DNA of 64,000 nucleotides, taken from the NCBI GenBank assembly GCA_015665455.1, contig JADFAD010000013.1, forward strand, positions 158,888 to 222,887. The letters are read 5' to 3'. Positions 26,278-35,596 of the stretch are shown piece by piece (position 1 is the first letter of the stretch; every line of letters begins with the position of its first letter). The stretch comes from Oceanospirillaceae bacterium (GTDB taxonomy: Bacteria; Pseudomonadota; Gammaproteobacteria; Pseudomonadales; Litoribrevibacteraceae). The notes below the pieces were generated by a model, which searched no databases, was not told the DNA's origin, and saw nothing but the letters and a program-made list of their open reading frames with translations. The translations under genes were made by a program, and so were the position numbers.

Positions 26278-28665
26278 ATGAATAATCACCCCTGCTATCA
26301 TTGTGGAGAAGACATTCCACCAAACATCGATGTTAAATGCGATATTGACGGAACCGATCAAGCATTTTGTTGTTATGGCTGCCAAGCTGTAGCAATGACC
26401 ATATCCGATGCAGGTCTTTCAAATTATTACCAGTTTAGAACTGAAAACGCGCCACAAGCATCAGACAATAAAGAGCAGCAAGAAAAGTACTCTTTATTCA
26501 ATGAAAACACCGTTCAGGAGCGATTCTGTACATACGAGGGCGAAACAGCCTCTGCTACATTACTCATTAGTGGCATCTCGTGCGCAGCCTGTGTGTGGCT
26601 ATTGGAGAAGCATTTAGAAAGCATTGAGGGTATTGATGATGCCCAAGTAAATCTTACGACCCACAGAGCTACAATCACATGGAATACGGAGCAGCTTAAG
26701 CTGAGCTCTATTTTCTTTGCCATTGATGCCATTGGCTATCATGCCGAACCTTGGAAGGCGACCAAAGCGGCACGCCTCCAACAAAAGGAAAGCCATTCCG
26801 CATTGGCTCGTTTAGGAATCGCGGGCATTTGCATGATGCAAGTATCCATGATGGCTAACGCCCTATATTTTGGTCACTACACTGGCATCGACCAATCATT
26901 TGAATCGTTCATTCGGTGGGCCAGCTTATTTCTGTCCACCCCCGTTGTTCTCTATTCTGCATTTCCCTTCTTTAACACCGCGATACGTGACTTAAAAGCA
27001 CGCCATTTGACCATGGATGTTCCTGTGTCCATTGCCATTGCTCTGGCTTATACATCAAGCATCTGGGCCACCTTTAATGGTAAAGGCGAAGTCTACTTTG
27101 ATTCTGTTTGTATGTTTACATTCTTCCTTCTGCTCGGCCGCTACTTTGAAATGAAAGCTCGCCATCAAAGCTCTCAAGCAAGTAACGAGCTGATCAGTCT
27201 ATTGCCTAATACCTCCTTGGTATTAAACGATGGCGAATACAAAATAACGCCCACAGAACAGATCAAGTTAGGCGATAAGGTTTTAATTAAGCCCGGCCAT
27301 ACAGTACCGTCTGACGCAAAAGTTATCGAAGGTACCGCTGACATTGACGAATCAGCACTGACAGGCGAATACCTTCCCGTCAATAAAACCGTCAATGATG
27401 ATGTTCTTGGCGGAACCGTGTGCCTTGATCACCCGATTATTGTTGAAGTGACGAAGATTGGTCACCAAAATACACTGAACCTAGTCGTTGAGTTAATGAA
27501 CAAGGCTGAGTCCTCAAAGCCAAAAATCGCTCGTATTGCTGATTCCATAGCGAGTCGCTTCGTCGCCGCCGTCCTCATCACCGCTGGTACGGTATGGGCT
27601 AGCTGGATGTTCATAGACCCAGATAAAGCCTTCTGGATTGCGCTGTCAGTGCTTGTTGTTACTTGCCCTTGCGCTTTATCACTTGCGACACCCACGGCCA
27701 TCACAGCCGCCACCTCCGCACTTAAACGCTCGGGATTAGTTATTACGAGTACTCATGTACTTGAAACACTACCAACCACAACAGATGTCCTATTTGATAA
27801 GACGGGAACTCTGACCCAAGGAAAGCTAACTCTCGCGGAAGTAAAGCCCTGCGACGGCTTTACAGAAGAACAGGTTTTAGAGCTTGCCGCTCAAATTGAA
27901 GGGGTATCAGAACACCCTATTGCTAGAGCATTCCCTAAGAGTGCCAATCACGCGACGGAAGTAGAGATCACACCAGGTGGTGGAATATCTGGCGTTATAG
28001 GTAATGAGCTTTACCATATAGGGCACACGAAGTTCATATCAAAACAAATTAATGCCTCCATTCAATCTCCTCCTGATCAAGATCACTGGATAATATTAGC
28101 CAACAATCAAAAACCAATTGCTTGGTTTAAAATCGAAGATACTGAGAGAAATGACGCAGAACAAACCATTAGCGAACTGAGAGAAAAAGGACTTAATGTC
28201 CACATGCTGACAGGAGATCACTCCCAAGCGGCTCAAATTATAGGCAACAAGCTTAGAATACCAAATATTCACTCAGGTCTTTCTCCTCAAGATAAACTTG
28301 ATCAGTTGAACAACCTCCATAAAGAAAACAAACAAACGCTTATGGTGGGTGATGGTATCAATGACATTCCCGTACTTGCTTCCGCTGGCGTTTCCATCGC
28401 AATGAGTGATGCAACGGACTTGGCAAAAACTAAATCCGACATGGTTCTAATGAATGGACAACTGACCTCCATAAGCAAAGCATTCCAAATTTCCAAAAAG
28501 TGCCGTCAAGTAATAAAACAGAACCTGACGTGGGCTTTAATGTATAATCTGATTGCCCTTCCCTTAGCCGCAACAGGATATATTCCACCTTGGGCTGCCG
28601 CTATTGGAATGTCTACTAGTTCTCTTGTCGTTGTTTTAAATGCCTTGAGATTGCGAAAAATTTAG
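26278..28665 (+). CDS. ccoI: Copper-transporting P-type ATPase CcoI
   Basis: A 795-residue P1B ATPase that supplies copper to the cbb3 site. The N-terminal metal-binding region has CYHCGED and CCYGCQAVAM (Cys-rich, typical of FixI/CcoI), followed by an HMA domain with SGISCAACVWLL. Eight membrane segments are expected. The transmembrane CPC is at 463-465, phosphorylation Asp507 is in DKTGTLTQG, the HP site is in SEHPIARAF, and MVGDGINDIPVL is the hinge. It is exactly as expected for the CcoI branch, not CopA. ccoS follows 31 bases later. Confidence 0.96.
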   Translation: MNNHPCYHCGEDIPPNIDVKCDIDGTDQAFCCYGCQAVAMTISDAGLSNYYQFRTENAPQASDNKEQQEKYSLFNENTVQERFCTYEGETASATLLISGISCAACVWLLEKHLESIEGIDDAQVNLTTHRATITWNTEQLKLSSIFFAIDAIGYHAEPWKATKAARLQQKESHSALARLGIAGICMMQVSMMANALYFGHYTGIDQSFESFIRWASLFLSTPVVLYSAFPFFNTAIRDLKARHLTMDVPVSIAIALAYTSSIWATFNGKGEVYFDSVCMFTFFLLLGRYFEMKARHQSSQASNELISLLPNTSLVLNDGEYKITPTEQIKLGDKVLIKPGHTVPSDAKVIEGTADIDESALTGEYLPVNKTVNDDVLGGTVCLDHPIIVEVTKIGHQNTLNLVVELMNKAESSKPKIARIADSIASRFVAAVLITAGTVWASWMFIDPDKAFWIALSVLVVTCPCALSLATPTAITAATSALKRSGLVITSTHVLETLPTTTDVLFDKTGTLTQGKLTLAEVKPCDGFTEEQVLELAAQIEGVSEHPIARAFPKSANHATEVEITPGGGISGVIGNELYHIGHTKFISKQINASIQSPPDQDHWIILANNQKPIAWFKIEDTERNDAEQTISELREKGLNVHMLTGDHSQAAQIIGNKLRIPNIHSGLSPQDKLDQLNNLHKENKQTLMVGDGINDIPVLASAGVSIAMSDATDLAKTKSDMVLMNGQLTSISKAFQISKKCRQVIKQNLTWALMYNLIALPLAATGYIPPWAAAIGMSTSSLVVVLNALRLRKI

Positions 28666-28696
28666 CAGTACCAACCACTTAAATAAGAGGTTCAAA

Positions 28697-28876
28697 GTGG
28701 ACAGTATTTTATTTCTAATACCGATATCAATCATCTTTCTAACGATTGCTATCATCGCGTTGGTTTGGAATATCAAAAGTGGTCAATTCGATGATTTAGA
28801 GTCCCCCGCTCATAAAATCCTTTTTGATGACGATGACGACCTTCAACCCAAAGATAAGCCAGCGAAGAAAAACTAA
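28697..28876 (+). CDS. ccoS: cbb3 oxidase maturation protein CcoS
   Basis: A 59-residue membrane protein with one helix (about 3-24), then NIKSGQFDDLESPAHKILFDDD, the CcoS mark, and a charged C-terminus. CcoS is needed for inserting heme b and copper in the oxidase. It starts at GTG with AAGAGG six bases upstream, which fits the usual close spacing after ccoI. Confidence 0.93.
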   Translation: MDSILFLIPISIIFLTIAIIALVWNIKSGQFDDLESPAHKILFDDDDDLQPKDKPAKKN

Positions 28877-28906
28877 CCCTTTCACAGCAATAGACAGAAA
28901 ACTTCT

Positions 28907-29743
28907 ATGACTATAGATACACTATCATTCACTGCTGCGTTTCTAGTTGGCCTTCTTGGTGGTGCACATTGCATTGGCATGTGCGGCGGAATAACTGGTG
29001 CGTTTGGGTTAAATACATCTGGATCTGCAAAAAAACGTTTCTTACTAACGTTAGGATTCAACAGTGGCCGAATTATAAGCTATACCGTTGCCGGATTAAT
29101 AATTGGCCTAATCAGCTCAATTTTTACGAGCATCAACCCGATGGTAGGAATGATACTAAGGATCATTGCAGGCATCTTTATTATCCTGATGGGGCTTTAT
29201 GTCGCAGAGTGGTCAAGAGCAATTACTTCCATTGAAAAAGTCGGCCAATTTATCTGGAAATTCATCCAACCGTTAACCAAACCCTTCTTACCACCGACAA
29301 GTCCTTCAAGAGCCGTTGCCCTAGGACTACTGTGGGGATGGTTACCTTGTGGCCTGGTTTATAGCACCTTAATTTTAGCCTCAGCCAGCCCAACCGTTCT
29401 TGGTTCCGCATTTGTCATGCTCGGCTTTGGTTTAGGAACGGTACCAACCATGCTGTTGACTGGCATGCTTGCTTCACAGCTTACAAACATTATCCGTAAT
29501 AAAAACGTCCGCTACGCGGCTGCTATACTAATGATATTAATGGGTGCGTGGATCATCTATGGAAACAGCCAACATTTATTCGGACATGCTGGTATGGATC
29601 ACTCTAAGATGAATCATGGAAACATGAATCACCAAGAAATGGATCATTCTAAAATGGACCACTCGGAGATGAATAAAGCAAACGAGAATAGTATGGAGAT
29701 TGACCATTCAAAAATGGATCACTCTTCCATGGGGCACAACTAA
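28907..29743 (+). CDS. TauE/SafE-like permease with Met/His-rich tail
   Basis: A 278-residue membrane protein of the sulfite exporter TauE/SafE-like group (COG2836-type) that often lies next to ccoS. It has six or so hydrophobic segments, with GGAHCIGMCGGI in the first and WGWLPCGLVYSTL in the fourth. The last 50 residues are a Met/His/Asp-rich tail with MDHSKM-like repeats, about nine MxH or MDH units. This is typical of copper-binding sequences. Substrate is not known; given the neighbours, copper handling for cbb3 is the best guess. The tail is a notable addition. fnr follows 130 bases later. Confidence 0.85.
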   Translation: MTIDTLSFTAAFLVGLLGGAHCIGMCGGITGAFGLNTSGSAKKRFLLTLGFNSGRIISYTVAGLIIGLISSIFTSINPMVGMILRIIAGIFIILMGLYVAEWSRAITSIEKVGQFIWKFIQPLTKPFLPPTSPSRAVALGLLWGWLPCGLVYSTLILASASPTVLGSAFVMLGFGLGTVPTMLLTGMLASQLTNIIRNKNVRYAAAILMILMGAWIIYGNSQHLFGHAGMDHSKMNHGNMNHQEMDHSKMDHSEMNKANENSMEIDHSKMDHSSMGHN

Positions 29744-29872
29744 AAACCCATCCAATCAGACAAGATTTTATTTTTAGATTATTAAAACCTAATAACCTTA
29801 AAATGTATAAGTGCTTTATCCCGTACTTATCATGTGGTATAAAATCGAAAATTTTATAGAAGAAGCGCTAAG

Positions 29873-30652
29873 ATGACACAAAAAATCTTAAGTACTGTAA
29901 AAAACTGTGGAACAGCAGTAAGTTGTCAGGACTGTTCTTTGAGCTCTTTATGCCTTCCCCTTTCTTTGGATGGTCAGGATATAGATCGCCTAGATGCCAT
30001 CATTAAACGAGGCAGGCCTTTCCAAAAAAACCATACTATTTGGCGACAAGGCGATGACTTCCATTCAGTACTCGCAATCCGATCAGGAAGCGTCAAAAGC
30101 TTCGTAACCAGCCCATCTGGTGAAGAGCAAATTGTAGGGTTTCACTTTGCGGGTGAGATAATCGGTTTAAATGGCCTCTTCAATAAAAAGTATCCAATTA
30201 CTACCGTCGCCTTAGAAACAACAACGGTTTGTGATATCCCTTATGACAGTTTAGATGCCCTAGCGGATGACTTACCAGAACTGAAAGACCAGATACTTCA
30301 GAGCATGAGTCAGGAAATCTCAGAAGATCAGCAGATGATGCTTCTTTTGAGTAAGAAGACTTCGGATCAGCGCTTAGCTACATTCCTAGTTTCTCTTTCC
30401 GAGCGATTCCATCGCAGGGGCTACTCTGCCTCTCGATTTAGATTAACGATGTCACGTAATGACTTGGGGAATTTCCTTGGATTGGCGGTAGAAACCATCA
30501 GTCGTATTTTCAGTAAATTTCAACAACAAGAGATATTACGCTTCATAGACAGCAGCCGAGATATTGAGCTACTCAATATGAACAAACTCTATGAGCTTGC
30601 TGATTATCAAGATTCAGAGAACAAGCCTTGCGGCACAAGAAACGTAAGCTAA
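29873..30652 (+). CDS. fnr: Oxygen-sensing regulator FNR/ANR
   Basis: CRP/FNR-family activator of 259 residues. The [4Fe-4S] ligands are Cys18, Cys21, Cys27 and Cys120; a further Cys12 also sits in the N-terminus. The cNMP-like fold covers about 35-150, and the C-terminal HTH carries NDLGNFLGLAVETISRIFSKFQ, where E, S and R read the TTGAT half-site. In low oxygen it activates anaerobic and microaerobic genes. It is placed right after the cbb3 assembly genes, a common arrangement. A terminator follows. Confidence 0.95.
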   Translation: MTQKILSTVKNCGTAVSCQDCSLSSLCLPLSLDGQDIDRLDAIIKRGRPFQKNHTIWRQGDDFHSVLAIRSGSVKSFVTSPSGEEQIVGFHFAGEIIGLNGLFNKKYPITTVALETTTVCDIPYDSLDALADDLPELKDQILQSMSQEISEDQQMMLLLSKKTSDQRLATFLVSLSERFHRRGYSASRFRLTMSRNDLGNFLGLAVETISRIFSKFQQQEILRFIDSSRDIELLNMNKLYELADYQDSENKPCGTRNVS

Positions 30653-30658
30653 AACACA

Positions 30659-30693
30659 AAGAACATAAGCCTTAACTGGGCTTATGTTCTTTT
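30659..30693. terminator. Bidirectional terminator between fnr and ppnN
   Basis: Stem of at least 11 bases (GAACATAAGCC with GGCTTATGTTC) and a seven-base loop, flanked by A and T runs, in the gap between the two convergent genes. Confidence 0.9.
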
Positions 30694-30714
30694 CTGTACA
30701 TTCCTTCCTAAATA

Positions 30715-32085
30715 TTAAGTTACAACCTCGTAGCATGGTACGTACTTACTGCCTGGTAACTTCATTCTTTTCTGATTAACAAATGAAGTCAGTAACTTAT
30801 CTAACTTCTTCATTAACTCCACATCCCCATGAAGCTTGAATGGCCCATGCTTATGGATCTCTGATATCCCTTGCTCTTTCACATTACCCGCAACAATGCC
30901 AGACATAGCCCGTCTAAGTTGAGACGCTAAAGCATGAGGCGGTTGTTCCATATGCAGATCCAGTTCAGACATGGACTTATGTGTGGGAGTGAAAGGCTCT
31001 TGAAAAACGGAATTTATTTTTAGCAACCAATTAAAATAGAAAGCATCCTGAATCGACTTTCGATTGGCTTTCACATCGACCATACGCTCCTTCATACGAA
31101 TGGCTAATTGTTCAGGATCTCCAATAATAATTTCATAAAGACTCTGGGCTTCTTTCCCAAGTGTACTTCCTACAAACTCATCAATATTCTTAAAATAATC
31201 CGCTGATTCTTCTGGCGCCGTAAAATACACAGGGAAATCATGCCCATTATCACTCCCCATCAAAACACCTAAGAGATAAAGAATTTCTTCTGCCGTTCCT
31301 GCGCCCCCTGGAAAAACAACGACTCCATGACCTAAACGGATAAAAGCCTCTAAACGTTTCTCTATATCAGGAAGAATAATCAATTCATTAACAATTGGGT
31401 TAGGTGATTCAGCCGCAATAATTCCTGGCTCTGTAAGACCGATATAACGAGGGGTTCTAATCCTTTGTTTAACATGGGCAACGTTTGCTCCTTTCATCGG
31501 TCCCTTCATTGCTCCTGGTCCGCAGCCAGTGCAAATATCAAACCCTCGCAACCCTAATTGATAACCCACTTCTTTGGTATAGTCGTACTCAACACTGCCA
31601 ATGGAGTGACCGCCCCAACATACAACAATATTAGGATCTACCCGTGCTTGAAGTGCATTCGCTTGTCTCAACGTATGAAAAACCGCTTCGGTTATTTGAG
31701 GTCCACTTCCTATGTCATTCAACTCATCCAAATCAAGCTGAGTGCTTAAATAGATGATGTCTCTGAGCACTGAAAAAAGATTCTCTTTCACCCCTTGAAT
31801 CATTTTCCCATCAACAAATGCTCTAGCAGGTGCATTCTGAACTTCTAAGCTCGCCCCCCTTGCCTGAGGAACTATGTTAATCTCAAAATCTCTATACTGA
31901 TTTTCCAACTGTTCAATATCGTCATTATCAATACCGCTATTCATTACCGCTAACGAACAACGTCGAAACATTTCGTACATTTTTCCTTTGTTCAATCCAC
32001 TTAACTTATTAACTTCATTCATTGATAGCACATCTAAGCTACCAACTGGCGAAAGAACCGAATAATCAATGACTTCTGATGGCAT
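30715..32085 (-). CDS. ppnN: Pyrimidine/purine 5'-nucleotide nucleosidase PpnN
   Basis: LOG-family hydrolase (former YgdH) of 456 residues, cleaving nucleoside monophosphates to base and ribose-5-phosphate; in E. coli it is stimulated by (p)ppGpp. It shows the GFDICTGCGPGAMKGPMKGA segment and the PGGAGTAEEILYLLG motif of the active site. The N-terminal SVLSPVGSLDVLS and the C-terminal regions are of the full-length PpnN form. AAGGAG lies six bases before the ATG. Confidence 0.94.
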   Translation of the reverse strand: MPSEVIDYSVLSPVGSLDVLSMNEVNKLSGLNKGKMYEMFRRCSLAVMNSGIDNDDIEQLENQYRDFEINIVPQARGASLEVQNAPARAFVDGKMIQGVKENLFSVLRDIIYLSTQLDLDELNDIGSGPQITEAVFHTLRQANALQARVDPNIVVCWGGHSIGSVEYDYTKEVGYQLGLRGFDICTGCGPGAMKGPMKGANVAHVKQRIRTPRYIGLTEPGIIAAESPNPIVNELIILPDIEKRLEAFIRLGHGVVVFPGGAGTAEEILYLLGVLMGSDNGHDFPVYFTAPEESADYFKNIDEFVGSTLGKEAQSLYEIIIGDPEQLAIRMKERMVDVKANRKSIQDAFYFNWLLKINSVFQEPFTPTHKSMSELDLHMEQPPHALASQLRRAMSGIVAGNVKEQGISEIHKHGPFKLHGDVELMKKLDKLLTSFVNQKRMKLPGSKYVPCYEVVT

Positions 32086-32151
32086 AATGCTCTCCTTGCC
32101 GATAATTCCATGATTAAGTTTAGCTTATGAGCAGCACTCTGAACTTATTGC

Positions 32152-32697
32152 CTATTCCTCTATCGCCATTTCATCTTCAAACAGCTGGGTTAATTCAGTA
32201 GACCATCGATTGAAGTGCTCTAAGTCTTCATGAGTACCGTTTTCATTCCAACCGATCGAAATTGAATTACTCATAATCGAAATTGCAAATAGCCTCTCTT
32301 TATATTGACCTACCAATTGTGACAAATGTTCAATTATTTCATTAGGCAGATCACTTTGTTCTATGTACCAGCCCCAATTTAATATAGGCATGGTATTTTT
32401 TTCCTGATTTTCAAGAGAATCGGACTGATCATGATTGCGAATTAGCATCCATCCCGATTTAACCTCTGGTAACTTTACCTCAACAAAACTGTAGTTAGCA
32501 CCTTCGAAACAATTCTCTTCCACTCGACCAGAAGGATTAATCATTGGGTATTTCATTATCTTCACTTTAATACCCGATAATATGGCTTGCTGCCTTAACT
32601 TAGCTATTTTCCTGTCCTGCTTAGAAGGCATGATCCACATAACGGAACCAACAACCAATAAAAAAGACAATAAAGTAACAACAACCCAAACTTCCAT
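32152..32697 (-). CDS. Unknown membrane-anchored protein
   Basis: A 181-residue protein starting with one hydrophobic helix (about 3-22), then a basic stretch (KQDRKIAKLRQQ), so the rest should face the cytoplasm. The remainder has WMLIRNHD, WGWYIEQSDLP and a helical C-terminus. It is similar in layout to proteins sometimes misnamed YajC, but I see no true YajC domain. An AAGGA ribosome site is present. It lies upstream of ppnN on the same strand; the gap is 66 bases. Confidence 0.68.
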   Translation of the reverse strand: MEVWVVVTLLSFLLVVGSVMWIMPSKQDRKIAKLRQQAILSGIKVKIMKYPMINPSGRVEENCFEGANYSFVEVKLPEVKSGWMLIRNHDQSDSLENQEKNTMPILNWGWYIEQSDLPNEIIEHLSQLVGQYKERLFAISIMSNSISIGWNENGTHEDLEHFNRWSTELTQLFEDEMAIEE

Positions 32698-32896
32698 AAC
32701 TGCTTATCCTTAACTTAAAAAATCAATTCTTTGATCTAACTCAGCTATCAACAACCCAATTAAGATGATACTCATAGTTGAAACATCGCCGTCTTGCTCC
32801 AATAATAAGATCATAGTCTTAAAACATGGTCTACAGACAAATTAGCCAAGACCGCTCAGATTTGCTCATTGGTATTGGCTTAACGAGGGTATCTAT

Positions 32897-33325
32897 ATGT
32901 CTCACTACAAAACCATATTACTTGCGATTGATCTATCAGATGAGTCCGAAAAAATTATAGAACCCGCTAAAAAGTTCATAACTGCTTTTGATTCAAAGGT
33001 TCACGTACTTCACACCATTGAGCCATTTGCATTCGCTTTTGGTGGGGACATTCCTTTTGATGTGGTTGAAATACAAGACCAGCTCATAGACCACGCCAAA
33101 ATCAATTTACAAAAACTGATTGAAAAAAGTGATCTAATGACCGAAGAAGTGGACGTTGTAGTGGGGTCGGTAAACTCTGAAGTTCACAGAAAGGCAAAAG
33201 AAATTAATGCAGACCTAGTTATTGTAGGCAGCCATGGTCGTCATGGTTTAGCATTGCTACTCGGGTCTCATGCTTCGGATGTGATTCACCACGCCGAATA
33301 TGACGTATTAGCCGTACGAATTTAG
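32897..33325 (+). CDS. Universal stress protein (UspA family)
   Basis: A 142-residue Usp with the alpha/beta fold: TILLAIDLSDESEKIIEPA at the start and DLVIVGSHGRHGLALLLGSHASDVIHHAEYDVLAVRI at the end. The GSHGRHG...GS run is near the nucleotide-binding motif of ATP-type Usps. Usps help survival under stress and growth arrest. GAGGG lies seven bases before the ATG. A hairpin terminator follows. Confidence 0.92.
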   Translation: MSHYKTILLAIDLSDESEKIIEPAKKFITAFDSKVHVLHTIEPFAFAFGGDIPFDVVEIQDQLIDHAKINLQKLIEKSDLMTEEVDVVVGSVNSEVHRKAKEINADLVIVGSHGRHGLALLLGSHASDVIHHAEYDVLAVRI

Positions 33326-33344
33326 CCTTGAGCGGTATCTTACG

Positions 33345-33382
33345 CTAAAGCAAAGCAGTCTTCTTGCCTTGCTTTAGTCTTT
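33345..33382. terminator. Terminator hairpin between usp and uup
   Basis: Stem CTAAAGCAA/TTGCTTTAG around a 15-base loop and followed by TCTTT, between the convergent usp and uup genes. Confidence 0.55.
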
Positions 33383-33394
33383 CTCAAGATAGCA

Positions 33395-35311
33395 TCAATC
33401 GCCGCTTGCCATGGCTTCTAATTCAACCCATCGTTCCATCATATCTTCTAGAGTCTGCTCAGCTTCAGACATTTGCTCTAACTGTTCAGTCACATATTCA
33501 TGATCTTTTTGATAGAAGTCAGAAGCGGCTACCACTTCCTGAAGGCTTTCCACAAGCAATTCTTGTTCGGCTAGCTTATCAGGCATTTCATCCAACTCTC
33601 GTTGAATTTTATAGCTGAGCTTCTTAGGCTTTGCTTTTACTGTCTCGGTCGCAACAACCGGTTCAGAAATACTCTCTTGCGCTGTAGTCTCTTGTAATTT
33701 TTGAGACTTATCGGAATCCAGATTCTCAAAACGACCACCAGAACGCTGCCAATCAGTGAAACCGCCAATTAGCTCTTCCACTTTACCGTTACCATGGAAG
33801 ATCAGTGAATTACTCACTACGTTATCTAAGAAAGCACGATCGTGACTGACCAATAGAATTGTGCCATCAAATTCCATTAAGAGTTCTTCTAATAGTTCAA
33901 GCGTTTCCATGTCCAAGTCATTGGTTGGCTCATCCAGAACCAAAACATTAGCCGGCTGGCTGAATAATCGAGCAAGCAACACTCGATTCTTCTCGCCCCC
34001 AGATAAGGCTTTAACAGGTGTACGAGCCCTCTCTGGAGTGAATAGAAAATCACCCAAATAGCTAATAATATGCTTACTTTGACCTCCAATGGTAATACTG
34101 TCTCGACCTTCTGAAACATTATCAATAATGGACTTTTCAAGTTCTAAATTACCGCGAAGCTGATCAAAATACGCAACTTCCATCTTAGTCCCTAATTGGA
34201 CTACGCCAGAATCAGGCTTTAACTGGCCTAGGATCGTTTTTAATAAAGTACTTTTACCAACCCCGTTTGGCCCGATCAAACCGACACGGTCGCCTCTCAT
34301 TAATAGAAAATCCAAATTCGAGAATATTTTCTGATCACCAAATGAATGAGATACATTTTCCAACTCAGTAACAAGTTTGCCTGAACGATCTGCTGATGAA
34401 ATAGAAAATGATGCCTTACCCACTCTATTTCGACGCTCGCTTCGCTCTTCTCTCATAGCCTTCAAAGCGCGAACACGACCTTCATTTCGAGTCCTTCGAG
34501 CCTTTACGCCTTGTCTTATCCAAACTTCTTCTTGAGCCAGCTTTCGATCAAATTCATGCCAGCGCTTTTCTTCTGCTGCCAACCAATCAGCCTTTCTTTC
34601 CAAATAAAGCTCATAGGTGCAATCCCAGCTGGTTAAGTTTCCTCGATCCAACTCAAGAATACGGTTAGCAACGGCTTTTAAGAAACTTCTATCGTGGGTA
34701 ATAAGTAAGATACTGCCATCGAATTGCTTAAGTTGTTTTTCAAGCCATTCAATTGCAAGAATATCAAGGTGGTTGGTTGGCTCATCTAATAACAAAAGAT
34801 CAGGTTCGGCCACCAAAGCTCTGCCCAACACAACTCTGCGCCTCCAACCTCCTGATAGTTCAGACATTTTTTTATCTTCAGGAAGGTTCAACTTCTTAAT
34901 AATCTGATCAATCTTTTGTTCAATCGACCAACCATCTTTTGCTTCAATTGCCGTTTGAACTCGAGCTAATTTATCCAAATCAGCGTCAGGGTTATGTGTT
35001 AATTCATGAAACTCTGCAATCAACTGACCGACATCAGCTAAGCCACCAGCAACCACCTTATAAACGGTTTCATCATCTGCATCCGGCAAATCTTGCTGTA
35101 AAACGCCTATTTTTAAACCATCGCTTCGGACAATATTACCGCTGTCAGGAAGCTGTTCACCAGCAACCAATTTAAGTAAAGAAGACTTACCCTGACCATT
35201 CCGGCCAATAATCGCTATACGCTCGCCTTTATTGATCGTAAGCGACGCATTTTCTAATAAAGGCTTATCACCATAAGCCAGACATAACTGATCTAACTGC
35301 AGTAAATTCAT
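33395..35311 (-). CDS. uup: ABC-F ATPase Uup
   Basis: A soluble ABC-F protein of 638 residues with two ATP-binding domains. First: Walker A GRNGQGKSS, signature LSGGWRRR, DEPTNHLDI. Second: GPNGVGKST, LSGGEKNR, DEPTNDLDM. The linker has RRTRNEGRVRALKAMREERSERR, a Uup feature. The C-terminal coiled coil (about 555-635) is present and in Uup binds DNA. Uup acts on ribosomes and affects precise transposon excision. It is convergent with usp. Confidence 0.94.
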   Translation of the reverse strand: MNLLQLDQLCLAYGDKPLLENASLTINKGERIAIIGRNGQGKSSLLKLVAGEQLPDSGNIVRSDGLKIGVLQQDLPDADDETVYKVVAGGLADVGQLIAEFHELTHNPDADLDKLARVQTAIEAKDGWSIEQKIDQIIKKLNLPEDKKMSELSGGWRRRVVLGRALVAEPDLLLLDEPTNHLDILAIEWLEKQLKQFDGSILLITHDRSFLKAVANRILELDRGNLTSWDCTYELYLERKADWLAAEEKRWHEFDRKLAQEEVWIRQGVKARRTRNEGRVRALKAMREERSERRNRVGKASFSISSADRSGKLVTELENVSHSFGDQKIFSNLDFLLMRGDRVGLIGPNGVGKSTLLKTILGQLKPDSGVVQLGTKMEVAYFDQLRGNLELEKSIIDNVSEGRDSITIGGQSKHIISYLGDFLFTPERARTPVKALSGGEKNRVLLARLFSQPANVLVLDEPTNDLDMETLELLEELLMEFDGTILLVSHDRAFLDNVVSNSLIFHGNGKVEELIGGFTDWQRSGGRFENLDSDKSQKLQETTAQESISEPVVATETVKAKPKKLSYKIQRELDEMPDKLAEQELLVESLQEVVAASDFYQKDHEYVTEQLEQMSEAEQTLEDMMERWVELEAMASGD

Positions 35312-35596
35312 ATAGAAATAATAATCTCAACATTAAGACCAAGCTATTTGTTAGCTCGGTTGGAAGTCTTCTAGTAATAACGGCTAGTTTTTTACAATTT
35401 ATTAAACACAGATACAAATTGAAACACATAAAAATCAACAAGATAGAAACTAAAGTTAATATTTTATGATAATTAACCTTGCCAAACTTAAAATTAGCTT
35501 TAGTCTTATGAATATCAGACCAATATTTAAACTATGTTAAGTGCTTTCAGACCAGTATGTGGCCTTCTGTCAGCAGTTACAATCAGCGGCAGCGTC

